DNA from: Actinotalea sp.
GTDB lineage: Bacteria > Actinomycetota > Actinomycetes > Actinomycetales > Cellulomonadaceae
Direction of reading: 5' to 3'
Assembly (NCBI GenBank): GCA_014360395.1
Contig: JACIXM010000242.1
Coordinates: forward strand, 1-17,332
DNA length: 17,332 bases
The position numbers were made by a program, and so were the translations under genes. Position 1 is the first letter of the stretch. Every line of letters begins with the position of its first letter. This document shows positions 7,140-14,260 of the stretch, in pieces. The notes under the pieces are model-generated. The model was not told the origin of the DNA. It saw only the letters and a program-made list of their open reading frames with translations, and searched no databases.

Positions 7140-8101
7140 GGGATCTTCTGCTCCTCGGCGACGTTGGCCCGCCGGAACCGCAGGGTCACGGCGGTGGCGA
7201 TGAGCACGATGAACAGCGAGTACAGCGCCGGGACCAGCAGCAGGATGCCGAGCGCCTCGCTGTCGGCGAAGGTCAGCAGCACGATCGCGATCGCGAGCGG
7301 CCCGTTCTGGATACCGGTCTCCAGGGCGACCGTGCGGGCGTTCGCCGGGTGCAGGCGGATCGCCTTGGAGATGAGGAACGCGACGGTGATGCCGAGCAGT
7401 CCCAGCAGGACCGCGACCGCGTACACCTGGATCGGGGTGATGACCAGGAGCCGCCAGTTCCGCGGCACCCAGGTCACGAGCAGGAAGACGATGAAGAAGA
7501 CGCCGACCAGCCCGCCCATGAGCTCCAGCACCGCACCGACGTTGGCGTTGTAGCGGCGGATCAGCATGCCGATGACGACGGGGACCAGGAGCACGACCAG
7601 GGTCACGACGATGTTCTGGGTCGGGATCTGCAGGTCGGAGTCGGCCGGCAGGAAACGGCTGCCGTAGAGCACCAGCGCCAGCGGCGTCATGAGCAGGGCC
7701 CACAGCGTCGAGTTGGTCGTCATCATGACGCTGAGGGCCAGGTTCCCCTTGGAGAAGTACGTGAAGATGTTCGACGTCGTCCCGGCGGGCACCGCTCCCA
7801 TGAGCAGGGCCCCGATGGCCACGGGGATCGCGTACTCCTCCGGCAGCGGCAGGAGGAACACGAGCACGAGGACGAACGCCAGGAACGGCATGATGCCGAA
7901 CTGGGTCACCCACCCGATGAGGAGCCCCTGCGGGCGCCGGAGCGCGGAGAGGAAGTCCCGCGGGGTGAGGCCTGCGCCGAGGCCGAACATGATCACGAAG
8001 ACGAGGGCGACGAGCATCACCTGCTCGAACTCGGTGACGACCTGGTGGTCCGGCGGCGGTCCGGTGATGCCGAGGACCGCGAGCGGCACGGTGCCGGTCA
8101 T
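7127..8101 (-). CDS. Bile acid:sodium symporter (BASS/SBF) family transporter
   Basis: Multi-pass inner-membrane secondary transporter of 324 residues with about nine to ten hydrophobic helices. BASS hallmarks are the N-terminal FGLGAGLTPRDF (39-50), the first crossover motif GAVPAGTTSNIFTYFSKGNL with following MMTTNSTLWALLMTPL (corresponding to the usual GxCPGGxxSN / TxCST pattern), and ALETGIQNGPLAIAI in the second repeat (usual ExGxQNxxLA). In this family the discontinuous helices at these motifs bind sodium and an organic anion. The first motif lacks the usual cysteine (Val-Pro-Ala here), which is tolerated in many bacterial members. The ATG overlaps the stop of the acyl-CoA ligase gene by 4 bases, so the two are co-translated; the imported acid may be the ligase substrate. 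Known bacterial substrates include bile acids, pantoate and keto acids; which applies here is open. Confidence 0.9.
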   Translation of the reverse strand: MTGTVPLAVLGITGPPPDHQVVTEFEQVMLVALVFVIMFGLGAGLTPRDFLSALRRPQGLLIGWVTQFGIMPFLAFVLVLVFLLPLPEEYAIPVAIGALLMGAVPAGTTSNIFTYFSKGNLALSVMMTTNSTLWALLMTPLALVLYGSRFLPADSDLQIPTQNIVVTLVVLLVPVVIGMLIRRYNANVGAVLELMGGLVGVFFIVFLLVTWVPRNWRLLVITPIQVYAVAVLLGLLGITVAFLISKAIRLHPANARTVALETGIQNGPLAIAIVLLTFADSEALGILLLVPALYSLFIVLIATAVTLRFRRANVAEEQKIPSLL

Positions 8102-9849
8102 GACCGCTCCGCCTTCGTGTCGGAGGTGGCGTGGGCGCTCGACCCGGCGGTGACCGGTGGGTCGTCGCGGAGCTCCCGGCGCAGGATCTTGCCGACGTTG
8201 CTCAGGGGCAGCTCGTCCAGGAACTCCACGCTGCGGGGCACCTTGTAGGCGGCGAGGTTCGCGCGGCAGTGCGCGATGACCTCCGCCTCGGTCGGGCGGG
8301 GGTCCTCGGCGACGACGTAGGCGCGGACGGACTCGCCGGTCCTCTCGTCGGGTGCACCGATGACCCCGGCCTCCCGGATCCCTGGCATGGCGGTCAGGCA
8401 GGCCTCCACCTCGGTGGGGTAGACGTTGAACCCGCTGACGTTCACGACGTCCTTCTTGCGGTCGACGATGCGGAAGAAGCCGTCGGCATCCATCTCCGCG
8501 ACGTCGCCGGTGTACAACCATCCGCCCCGGACGGTCGCGGCCGTCTCCTCCGGGCGCTGCCAGTACCCGAGCATGATCTGCGGGCCGCGGGCCACGAGCT
8601 CGCCGGCCTCGCCCGGGCCGAGCGGGGCGCCGTCGTCGGCGACGCACCGCACCTCGGTGGAGGGGACCGGTATGCCGATCGTCCCGTCCTTGATGGTGCT
8701 GCCCAGGGGGTTGAACGTCAGCACCGGTGAGGACTCGGTCAGGCCGTATCCCTCGACGATCGGGGTGCCCGTCACCTCCCGCCAGCGTTCCGCCACCGAG
8801 GCGTGCAGGGCCATCCCGCCGGCCGCGGACGCCACGAGGTGCCGGGGCGGGTGCTCGACGAACCACCGTTCGTTGAGGAGCGCGTTGAACAGCGTGTTCA
8901 CGCCGGTCAGCCAGGTGATCCGGTAGTTCTCGAAGGCGCGCTTGAGGTTGCTCGGGGGGCGGGGCGTCGGGATGAGGAGGTTGCGCCCACCCATGGTGTG
9001 GAAGCCGAGCAGGTTCACCGTGAACGCGAAGATGTGGTAGAGCGGCAGGGCGGTGAGCACCGTCTCCTTGCCGGGCCGGACGTGGTCCCCGAGCATCTCG
9101 AGCATCTGCCGGGTGTTGGTCACGAGGTTGCCGTGCGACAGCATCGCGCCCTTCGAGACCCCGGTGGTGCCACCGGTGTACTGCAGGGCCGCGACCGACT
9201 CCGGGCCGACGTCGGCCAGGTAGGCGGACAGGTCGGCGCTCGGGCGGCGCTCGCGTCCCTCGGCCAGCGCCGCCCGCAGCGGGGTGTGGTCCACGGTGAT
9301 CGCAGGGAGCGAGCGCTGCCAGTACTTCTGCGTGGCGCGGATGATGCCCGCGATCACGCGGGGGAAGAAGGCCGAGATCGGTACGGTGACGACGGTCTCG
9401 ACCGACGTGCTGGGCAGCACGTCCGGCAGCCGGTCGGCGAAGATGTCGCTGATGACCAGGGCCCGGGCACCGGCGTCGGCGAACTGGTGGACCATCTCCG
9501 GCCGGGTGTACAGCGGGTTGGTGTTCACCAGCACGCAGCCCGCCTTGAGCACGCCGAAGGCGACGACCGGGTAGCTGAGGCAGTTGGGCATCTGCACCGC
9601 GACACGGTCCCCGGCACGGAGGCCGACGACCTCCCGCAGGTAGACGGCGAACTCGTCGCTGAGCCGGTCGACCTCGTCGTACCGGAGGGAGCCGTTCATG
9701 CCGTTGGGCATGACCTGCGTGAAGGCGATCGTGTCGCCGTACTGGGCTGCCGACCCCCGCAGCAGCTCCGGGAGGGTGCGCTCCGGGACCTGACCGAGGT
9801 CGGGCCGGGTGGCGGCGGGGTAGCTGGTCAGCCAGGGGAACTGGGTCAA
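8098..9849 (-). CDS. Long-chain-fatty-acid-CoA ligase (FadD-like, AMP-binding family)
   Basis: ATP-dependent acyl-CoA synthetase: activates a carboxylic acid via an acyl-adenylate and transfers it to CoA. With the chosen start it is 583 residues. The ANL-family motifs are all present: P-loop YTGGTTGVSKG (224-234), GYGLTESSP (367-375), the YTGD block (447-450) and DRKKDVVNVSGFNVYPTEVE, and the catalytic lysine in NVGKILRREL (about Lys554). The N-terminal FPWLTSYPA resembles the WLxxYP opening of FadD. The preferred start is TTG 9849, which has a perfect AGGAGGT 10 bases upstream; the alternative in-frame ATG at 9882 has no ribosome site and would add 11 residues. The stop overlaps the ATG of the BASS transporter gene. 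The natural acid, fatty or otherwise, is not determined. Confidence 0.92.
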   Translation of the reverse strand: MTQFPWLTSYPAATRPDLGQVPERTLPELLRGSAAQYGDTIAFTQVMPNGMNGSLRYDEVDRLSDEFAVYLREVVGLRAGDRVAVQMPNCLSYPVVAFGVLKAGCVLVNTNPLYTRPEMVHQFADAGARALVISDIFADRLPDVLPSTSVETVVTVPISAFFPRVIAGIIRATQKYWQRSLPAITVDHTPLRAALAEGRERRPSADLSAYLADVGPESVAALQYTGGTTGVSKGAMLSHGNLVTNTRQMLEMLGDHVRPGKETVLTALPLYHIFAFTVNLLGFHTMGGRNLLIPTPRPPSNLKRAFENYRITWLTGVNTLFNALLNERWFVEHPPRHLVASAAGGMALHASVAERWREVTGTPIVEGYGLTESSPVLTFNPLGSTIKDGTIGIPVPSTEVRCVADDGAPLGPGEAGELVARGPQIMLGYWQRPEETAATVRGGWLYTGDVAEMDADGFFRIVDRKKDVVNVSGFNVYPTEVEACLTAMPGIREAGVIGAPDERTGESVRAYVVAEDPRPTEAEVIAHCRANLAAYKVPRSVEFLDELPLSNVGKILRRELRDDPPVTAGSSAHATSDTKAERS

Positions 9850-9898
9850 CCGGCCGCAACCTCCTGAGGCGGGGCACTCCATCGGCCCGTCTGCGCGG

Positions 9899-9904
9899 AT
9901 TTTA
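9899..9904 (-). promoter_or_regulatory. Possible -10 element of the acyl-CoA ligase/BASS operon
   Basis: On the minus strand TAAAAT, preceded directly by TG, lies about 50 bases before the TTG start in otherwise GC-rich DNA. It matches the sigma-70 -10 at five of six positions. No good -35 is seen at 16-18 bases, so this may be an extended -10 or an activator-dependent promoter. Confidence 0.45.
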
Positions 9905-9939
9905 CATGGCCCGCGTCGGTCGTGATCTTCTGAGGGGCC

Positions 9940-9957
9940 GCGCACCACCTGGTGCGC
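9940..9957. repeat. 18-bp inverted repeat in the ligase/SDR divergent region
   Basis: GCGCACCA (9940-9947) and TGGTGCGC (9950-9957) are exact reverse complements separated by CC. The site lies upstream of the ligase/BASS operon (about 35 bases from its possible -10) and about 70 bases before the SDR -10. Position and symmetry suit an operator for a dimeric regulator, but no regulator gene is adjacent. Confidence 0.5.
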
Positions 9958-10025
9958 CCCGTCGCGGCGTCCTCGGCGGGGACGACGGCGGGTCCCGGAA
10001 CGGCACGTGGCGGTCGCCCGCTCGC

Positions 10026-10031
10026 TAGGGT
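10026..10031 (+). promoter_or_regulatory. Probable -10 element of the SDR gene
   Basis: TAGGGT, a common actinobacterial -10 form, lies 32 bases before the ATG at 10064. The predicted short leader carries the ribosome site AAGGGA. No clear -35 is visible. Confidence 0.5.
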
Positions 10032-10063
10032 CGAGGACGTCACTCCTGCTCGAAGGGACGGCC

Positions 10064-10738
10064 ATGGCCACGATCGCGATCATCGGTGCGGGACCCGGGC
10101 TCGGCGCGGCCGTCGCGCGCCGGTTCGGCGCGGAGCGCTTCTCGATCGCCCTCGTCTCGCGGGACCAGGCCAAGCTCGACGGGCTGGCCGCGGAGCTGGG
10201 GGAGGCCGGCCTGGTGGCGCGCGGGTACGCGGCCGACGTCCTGGACCCCGCCGCGCTCGAGGACGCGCTCGCGCGGGCCGCGGAGGACCTCGGCCCGATC
10301 TCCGTGCTCCAGTACAGCCCGCTCCCGTCCCGTGAGTACCTCAAGCCGGTGCTGGACCTGACGCCGGAGGTGGCGCTGGAGGCCCTGCGGTTCTCCGCGC
10401 TGGGGCTCGTCCACGCCGTGCGGGCCGTCCTGCCGGGGATGCGGGCGGCGGGTCAGGGCAGCATCGTGCTGGTCAACGGTGGGACGTCCGTCAAGGCCCG
10501 CGCCGGGTTCGCCGGCACGTCGGTGGCGTTCCCGGCCGAGAGCGCCTACGGCGAGATGCTCCACGACGCGCTCGCGGAGGAGGGGATCCGGGTCGCCCAG
10601 CTCGTCATCCCCGGCGCGATCCCCAAGCTCCAGCTCGCGAACGGCATCGACGACGTCGCCGAGCGCATCTGGCAGCTGCACCGGGCCCCGGGCCCCTTCC
10701 GGACCATGCTCATCCCGCTGGAGGAGGGTCGGGAGTAG
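10064..10738 (+). CDS. SDR-fold NAD(P)-binding protein lacking the catalytic Tyr/Lys pair
   Basis: Short-chain dehydrogenase/reductase-like protein of 224 residues. The Rossmann start MATIAIIGAGPGLG has the cofactor motif GxGxxG at 8-14; AADV (57-60) fits the adenine-ring Asp position. Where classical SDRs have YxxxK before the helix leading to the LAxELxxxGIRV stretch, this protein reads FPAES (156-160), so both Tyr and Lys appear to be replaced (Phe156, Ser160). The nearby Tyr162 is not followed by a Lys four residues later. The NNAG motif is also altered (QYSP, 83-86). Many actinobacterial proteins beginning with a similar xTIAIIGAGPGLG form share these changes. It should bind NAD(P), but classical SDR catalysis is doubtful. 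I chose ATG 10064 for its Shine-Dalgarno and because the Rossmann strand follows at once. Function unknown. Confidence 0.85.
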   Translation: MATIAIIGAGPGLGAAVARRFGAERFSIALVSRDQAKLDGLAAELGEAGLVARGYAADVLDPAALEDALARAAEDLGPISVLQYSPLPSREYLKPVLDLTPEVALEALRFSALGLVHAVRAVLPGMRAAGQGSIVLVNGGTSVKARAGFAGTSVAFPAESAYGEMLHDALAEEGIRVAQLVIPGAIPKLQLANGIDDVAERIWQLHRAPGPFRTMLIPLEEGRE

Positions 10739-10751
10739 CGGACCCGGGTGG

Positions 10752-10766
10752 GCCGACGCGGTCGGC
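10752..10766. terminator. Short hairpin between convergent SDR and methyltransferase genes
   Basis: GCCGAC (10752-10757) and GTCGGC (10761-10766) form a 6-bp stem with a GCG loop in the 31-base gap between two converging genes. It is short but well placed for bidirectional termination. Confidence 0.45.
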
Positions 10767-10769
10767 GGA

Positions 10770-11537
10770 TCAGCGGCGCACGGCGCGCCAGACCTCCTCG
10801 CTCGGCCAGCGGTGCGCCCACGCGGTCGGGACGAACGACGGCGCCACCGGGGCCTCGGCCGGCGCCTGCAGCTCGACGAGCGCCTCGACCTCGAAGCCGG
10901 ACCGCCGCAGCAGCGCGATCATCTCCCCGTGCGGCAGGTGGAACTCGACGGAGCCGTCGTCGGCCCACTCGAACCGGTGCATCCCGAACTGGGGCCGGAC
11001 CAGGCGATCGTCGACGGGTGCGTCGCCGTCGTCGCCCGAGCACAGCATGAGCAGCGGGGACCCCACGAGGAAGTGCAGGCGTCCGCCGGGTCGCAGCAGG
11101 CGCGCCGCCTCGGGGATCCAGGCGAACGGGTCGCACCAGATGCTGGCGCCGTACTCGGACAGGACGAGGTCGAAGGCGGCGTCGGGGTAGGGCACGGCCT
11201 CGGCGTCGCCGTGGTGCAGCTCGAACGGCAGGTCGTGCTCGGCCTGGAGGCGCCGGGCCGTGGCGAGCTGCTGCGTGGACACGTCGACGCCGACGACGCG
11301 GGCACCGCGGCGGGCGCACCACGCCGACGCGTACGCGGTGCCGCAGCCCAGTTCGATGACGTCCGCGCCGGCAAGGGCCGCCGGGAGCATCCCGCACACC
11401 GACTCCGGCGTGCTCCACACGCCCCACGTCGGTTCCGCTGCCGCCCACTGCCGCTCCGCGTCCTCGACGTAGGAGGGAGCGAGGCCGTCCCAGACGGCGG
11501 CGTTCCGCTCGGCGTGCCTGTCCTCGCCCGCGTTCAC
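10770..11537 (-). CDS. Class I SAM-dependent methyltransferase
   Basis: Methyltransferase of 255 residues with a Methyltransf_11-like core: motif I VIELGCGTAY (60-69) binds S-adenosylmethionine, GVDVS (83-87) carries the acidic ribose contact, GDAEAVPYPDAAFDLVLSEYG (110-130) covers motifs II/III, and LLRPGGRLHF (147-156) follows. The N-terminal AAVWDGLAPSYVEDAERQWA resembles cap regions of small-molecule methyltransferases. The C-terminal third (EWADDGSVEFHLPHGEMIALLRRSGFEVEALVEL) is a variable lid that does not identify the substrate. The start is GTG (11537), with a TAGCGT hexamer 8 bases upstream, so the message is probably leaderless or nearly so. It is divergent from the GerW-like gene and convergent with the SDR gene. 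Substrate unknown. Confidence 0.9.
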   Translation of the reverse strand: MNAGEDRHAERNAAVWDGLAPSYVEDAERQWAAAEPTWGVWSTPESVCGMLPAALAGADVIELGCGTAYASAWCARRGARVVGVDVSTQQLATARRLQAEHDLPFELHHGDAEAVPYPDAAFDLVLSEYGASIWCDPFAWIPEAARLLRPGGRLHFLVGSPLLMLCSGDDGDAPVDDRLVRPQFGMHRFEWADDGSVEFHLPHGEMIALLRRSGFEVEALVELQAPAEAPVAPSFVPTAWAHRWPSEEVWRAVRR

Positions 11538-11545
11538 GGTCCTCG

Positions 11546-11551
11546 ACGCTA
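11546..11551 (-). promoter_or_regulatory. -10 element of the methyltransferase gene (near-leaderless)
   Basis: TAGCGT on the minus strand ends 8 bases before the GTG start, so transcription would begin within about 0-2 bases of the start codon. Confidence 0.55.
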
Positions 11552-11578
11552 TCGGCCGCCGGACCGCGAGGGCTGGGC

Positions 11579-11655
11579 CGATCGTCCGCCCGGAGCCGGC
11601 GCAGAGGCTCGTCGGCCATTCGTCTCCCGGCCGTCCCCGGTCGGGTGGACGATCG
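11579..11655. repeat. Paired inverted 9-mers flanking the methyltransferase/gerW divergent region
   Basis: CGATCGTCC at 11579-11587 recurs as its exact reverse complement GGACGATCG at 11647-11655. The right copy extends to the 10-bp palindrome GACGATCGTC (11648-11657) just before the ATG of the GerW-like gene. They could be two operator sites in the divergent region, or chance in GC-rich DNA. Confidence 0.35.
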
Positions 11656-11659
11656 TCGG

Positions 11660-12028
11660 ATGAAGACCTTCGATCCCTCTGCCGTCGCCGACCTCCTCAC
11701 CCCTCGCAAGGCCTTCGGTGAGCCGATCGTCCAGGACGGGGTGACCCTCGTCCCGGTGGCCCGCGTGACCGGCTTGAGCGGTGGGGGTGGCGGCCAGGGG
11801 CCCACCCCGCACGGCGCGGAGAGCCAGGGTGACGGGGCCGGGGAGGCGTCCGGCTCCGGCGGAGGGCTGGCTGTGCAGGTCCGGCCCCTCGGGGTGTACG
11901 TCGTGGAGGGGCCGGTGGTGACCTGGCGGCCGGCGCTGGACGTCCAGCGCATCGTCCTCGGTGGGCAGGCGGTCGGGGCGTTGGCGATCCTCACCGTGCT
12001 CGTGGCCGTGCTGCGTCGTCGTCGCTGA
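11660..12028 (+). CDS. GerW/YtfJ-family protein with C-terminal membrane anchor
   Basis: Small protein of 122 residues. The first part, MKTFDPSAVADLLTPRKAFGEPIVQDGVTLVPVARVTGLSGGGGG (positions 1-45, given here as the family pattern of an amphipathic start, GEPIV.DG..L.PVA.V and a glycine run), fits the GerW (YtfJ) family known from Bacillus spores. A Gly/Ser-rich low-complexity stretch (41-69) leads to VQVRPLGVYVVEG, and a hydrophobic segment (about 103-118) followed by four arginines forms a C-terminal membrane anchor with a cytoplasmic basic tail. I prefer ATG 11660 over the in-frame GTG 11645 because the family begins there and GACGAT lies 6 bases upstream (possible leaderless start). Homologues occur widely in actinobacteria that do not make endospores; the function there is unknown. 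Confidence 0.78.
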   Translation: MKTFDPSAVADLLTPRKAFGEPIVQDGVTLVPVARVTGLSGGGGGQGPTPHGAESQGDGAGEASGSGGGLAVQVRPLGVYVVEGPVVTWRPALDVQRIVLGGQAVGALAILTVLVAVLRRRR

Positions 12029-12063
12029 TGGCGCGGGCTGGTGGCGCGACCACGGCCCGTTCG

Positions 12064-12069
12064 TATGAT
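12064..12069 (+). promoter_or_regulatory. -10 element of the YbaK-like gene (leaderless)
   Basis: TATGAT matches the sigma-70 -10 at five of six positions and ends 6 bases before the GTG at 12076, placing the transcription start on or next to the start codon. This decides the choice of start for that gene. Confidence 0.65.
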
Positions 12070-12075
12070 CGGCGC

Positions 12076-12540
12076 GTGCTCACGCCCGCCGCTGCCGCCG
12101 TGCGCGCTGCGCTGCGCGCCGCGGGCGCCAGCGGGGAGCCGGTCCGGTTCGACGCGTCGGTCCCGACCGCGGCCGCCGCGGCGGTGGCCCTCGGCTGCGA
12201 CGTGGCAGCGATCGCGAACAGCCTCGTGTTCCGGGTCGACGACGCCCCGCTCCTCGTCGTCGCGAGCGGGGCAGCGCGGGTCGACACCGACCTGGTGTCC
12301 GGGATCGTCGGCGGCCGTCTGCGCCGCGCATCGCCGGAGTTCGTGCTCGAGCACACCGGCCAGGAGGTCGGGGGCGTCGCCCCGCTCGGCCACCCGCGAC
12401 GCCTGCGTGCCCTCGTCGACGTCGAGCTCGACGCGCACGAGGTCGTCTGGGCCGGCGGCGGTGACCACCTGACCATGTTCCCGACGTCGTACCCCGAGCT
12501 CCTTCGTCTCACCGGCGGCGCGCCCGCCGTCGTGCGCTGA
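12076..12540 (+). CDS. YbaK/EbsC-family protein (aminoacyl-tRNA deacylase homologue)
   Basis: Protein of 154 residues of the YbaK/ProX editing superfamily, whose known members hydrolyse mischarged aminoacyl-tRNAs such as Cys-tRNA(Pro) or Ala-tRNA(Pro). Visible family features are TAAAAAVALGCDVAAIANSLVF (31-52, normally T..AA.ALG....I.KSLVF), VVASGAARVD (61-70), GGVAPLGHP (99-107) and a C-terminal AGGGDHLTMFPTSYPELLRLTG. The lysine that is catalytically important in YbaK and ProXp enzymes, usually just before SLVF, is Asn48 here. The start is GTG 12076: TATGAT sits 6 bases upstream and VLTPAAAAVRAALRAAG matches family N-termini. The ATG at 12028, which overlaps the stop of the GerW-like gene (TGATG), would add 16 residues encoded by the promoter. 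Whether it still deacylates tRNA is unclear. Confidence 0.87.
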   Translation: MLTPAAAAVRAALRAAGASGEPVRFDASVPTAAAAAVALGCDVAAIANSLVFRVDDAPLLVVASGAARVDTDLVSGIVGGRLRRASPEFVLEHTGQEVGGVAPLGHPRRLRALVDVELDAHEVVWAGGGDHLTMFPTSYPELLRLTGGAPAVVR

Positions 12541-12557
12541 GACGCGGCGGCCGCGTC
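12541..12557 (+). terminator. Hairpin directly after the YbaK-like gene
   Basis: GACGCGG (12541-12547) and CCGCGTC (12551-12557) form a perfect 7-bp stem with a CGG loop, starting at the base after the stop codon. Likely terminator without a U tract. Confidence 0.55.
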
Positions 12558-12663
12558 GGTCCGCCCCGCCGGTCCCCGCGCGCCGCAGGGTGTGCCTTCC
12601 GTCCCCGGCCGCGCCGGGCCAGGATGATCGGGACGGCACCCGCCCACGGTCTGGAGGGACGGC

Positions 12664-14196
12664 ATGGACACCACGAGGGCCGCCACGGGCGGCCCCCAGC
12701 TCATCGCGTACGCCGACCGGTTCGGTGGCTCGATCCGGGGTCTGACGGACCTCCTGCGCGGCCCGCTGGCGGGCGCGTTCGCCGGTGTGCACGTGCTGCC
12801 GTTCTTCACCCCGTTCGACGGCGCCGACGCCGGGTTCGACCCCGTCGACCACGCGGAGGTCGACCCGCGCCTGGGCACGTGGGCGGACGTCGCGGAGGTG
12901 GCGTCGTCCCACGCGGTGATGGCCGACGTCATCGTCAACCACGTCTCCAGCGAGTCGGCCGCGTTCCAGGACGTCGTCCGGAACGGCCGCGCTTCGCCGT
13001 GGGCGGAGATGTTCCTGACCCTCGGGACGGTGTTCGGAGAGGGCGTGAGCGAGGCGGACCTCGCGGCGATCTACCGGCCCCGGCCCGGCCTGCCCTTCAC
13101 CGCGATGACCCTCGGTGGGGAGCGGCGGCTGGTGTGGACGACGTTCACCCCGCAGCAGGTGGACCTGGACATCCGCAGCCCGCTGGCATGGGAGTACCTC
13201 ACCGGGGTGATGGACCGGCAGACGTCGTCCGGCGTGACGCTGCACCGGCTGGACGCGGTCGGCTACGTCGCCAAGGTGCCCGGCACGAGCTGCTTCATGC
13301 TGCCGGAGGCGACCGCGGTGGTGCAGCGTGTCCGGGAGCACGCGCACGCCCACGGCGCCCGGGTGCTGCTGGAGATCCACGCCCACTACGAGCAGCAGGT
13401 GCGGATCGCCCGCACCGTCGACCTCGTCTACGACTTCGCCTTGCCGCCCCTGCTGCTCCACGCCTTCGCGGCGGCCGACCCCGCGCCGCTGGGCCGGTGG
13501 CTGGACGTCCGCCCCACCAACGCGGTCACGGTGCTGGACACGCACGACGGCATCGGCATCATCGATGCCGGCACCGGGCCCGCGGGCGAGCCCGGGTTGC
13601 TCGAGGACCCCCAGATCGACCGCCTCGTGGAGTGGATCCACGAGCAGAGCGGCGGCGAGAGCCGGCGCGCGACGGGCGGAGCCGCGTCGAACCTGGACCT
13701 CTACCAGGTGAACTGCACGTTCTTCGACGCGCTCGGCGCCGACGACGACCGCTACCTGCTGGCGCGCCTGGTCCAGCTCTTCGTGCCCGGGATCCCGCAG
13801 GTGTACTACGTGGGACTGCTGGCCGGCCGCAACGACATGGAGCTGCTGGAGCGCACGGGTGTGGGCCGCGACATCAACCGGCACCACTACACCGCCCGGG
13901 AGATCGCGGCGGATCTCGAGCGGCCCGTCGTGCGCCGTCAGCTCGCCGCGCTGCGGCTGCGCGCGCAGCACCCCGCCTTCGCCGGCGCGGCCACCCACGT
14001 GGTCGACGGCTCGGTGGTGCGGCTCACCTGGACCGACGGCTCGCACCGCGCCGAGCTGGAGGCCGACGTCGCCACGGCACGTGGGGCGGTCACGGCGACG
14101 ACGCCGGACGGCGGGACCGCGACCTGGTCGCTCGAGGAGCTCGAGTCGATGCCCTGGGCAGCGGCCGGGGCGGCCACCGAGGAACCGCGGGGCTGA
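12664..14196 (+). CDS. gtfA: Sucrose phosphorylase (GH13 subfamily 18)
   Basis: Cytoplasmic enzyme that cleaves sucrose with inorganic phosphate to alpha-glucose 1-phosphate and fructose, saving one ATP. The 510-residue protein follows the Bifidobacterium enzyme almost end to end. Catalytic residues are Asp197 in RLDAVGY (nucleophile), Glu237 in LLEIHAHY (acid/base) and Asp295 in [11 protein letters not shown] (transition-state stabiliser), each offset by five from Asp192/Glu232/Asp290 of the B. adolescentis enzyme. The phosphate-loop stretch [10 protein letters not shown] and the loop SNLDLYQVN, with Gln348 matching Gln345, are also kept, supporting sucrose rather than sucrose-6-phosphate as substrate. 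ATG 12664 has TGGAGGGA just upstream; a CAGGAT/GATGAT -10-like stretch lies at 12620-12628. No signal peptide. No sucrose transporter, fructokinase or regulator adjoins it. Confidence 0.94.
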   Translation: MDTTRAATGGPQLIAYADRFGGSIRGLTDLLRGPLAGAFAGVHVLPFFTPFDGADAGFDPVDHAEVDPRLGTWADVAEVASSHAVMADVIVNHVSSESAAFQDVVRNGRASPWAEMFLTLGTVFGEGVSEADLAAIYRPRPGLPFTAMTLGGERRLVWTTFTPQQVDLDIRSPLAWEYLTGVMDRQTSSGVTLHRLDAVGYVAKVPGTSCFMLPEATAVVQRVREHAHAHGARVLLEIHAHYEQQVRIARTVDLVYDFALPPLLLHAFAAADPAPLGRWLDVRPTNAVTVLDTHDGIGIIDAGTGPAGEPGLLEDPQIDRLVEWIHEQSGGESRRATGGAASNLDLYQVNCTFFDALGADDDRYLLARLVQLFVPGIPQVYYVGLLAGRNDMELLERTGVGRDINRHHYTAREIAADLERPVVRRQLAALRLRAQHPAFAGAATHVVDGSVVRLTWTDGSHRAELEADVATARGAVTATTPDGGTATWSLEELESMPWAAAGAATEEPRG

Positions 14197-14247
14197 GGCG
14201 CGGCCCGCCGGGTCGTCGTCGCCGTCGTCCCAGGACGGGGCGCCCGG

Positions 14248-14253
14248 CACACT
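14248..14253 (+). promoter_or_regulatory. Possible -10 element of the YnfA-family gene (leaderless)
   Basis: CACACT ends 7 bases before the ATG at 14261, and no Shine-Dalgarno is present. The same hexamer with the same spacing precedes the DUF2510-like gene at 16727. Confidence 0.4.
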
Positions 14254-14260
14254 GGCGACC

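Noticed and set aside
7127..9877. A single minus-strand frame of 916 codons that would fuse an N-terminal region to the BASS transporter.
   Set aside because: The first two thirds is an out-of-frame reading of the acyl-CoA ligase; the transporter begins at the ATG 8101, coupled by ATGA to the ligase stop.
12028..12075. Upstream ATG for the YbaK-like gene overlapping the previous stop (TGATG).
   Set aside because: The extra 16 residues do not fit the family and their codons contain the TATGAT -10; the GTG at 12076 fits both family N-terminus and promoter spacing.
14215..14240. CGTCC-CA-GGACG inverted repeat after the sucrose phosphorylase gene as a terminator.
   Set aside because: Only 5 bp with a two-base loop that cannot close as a normal hairpin; too weak to call.
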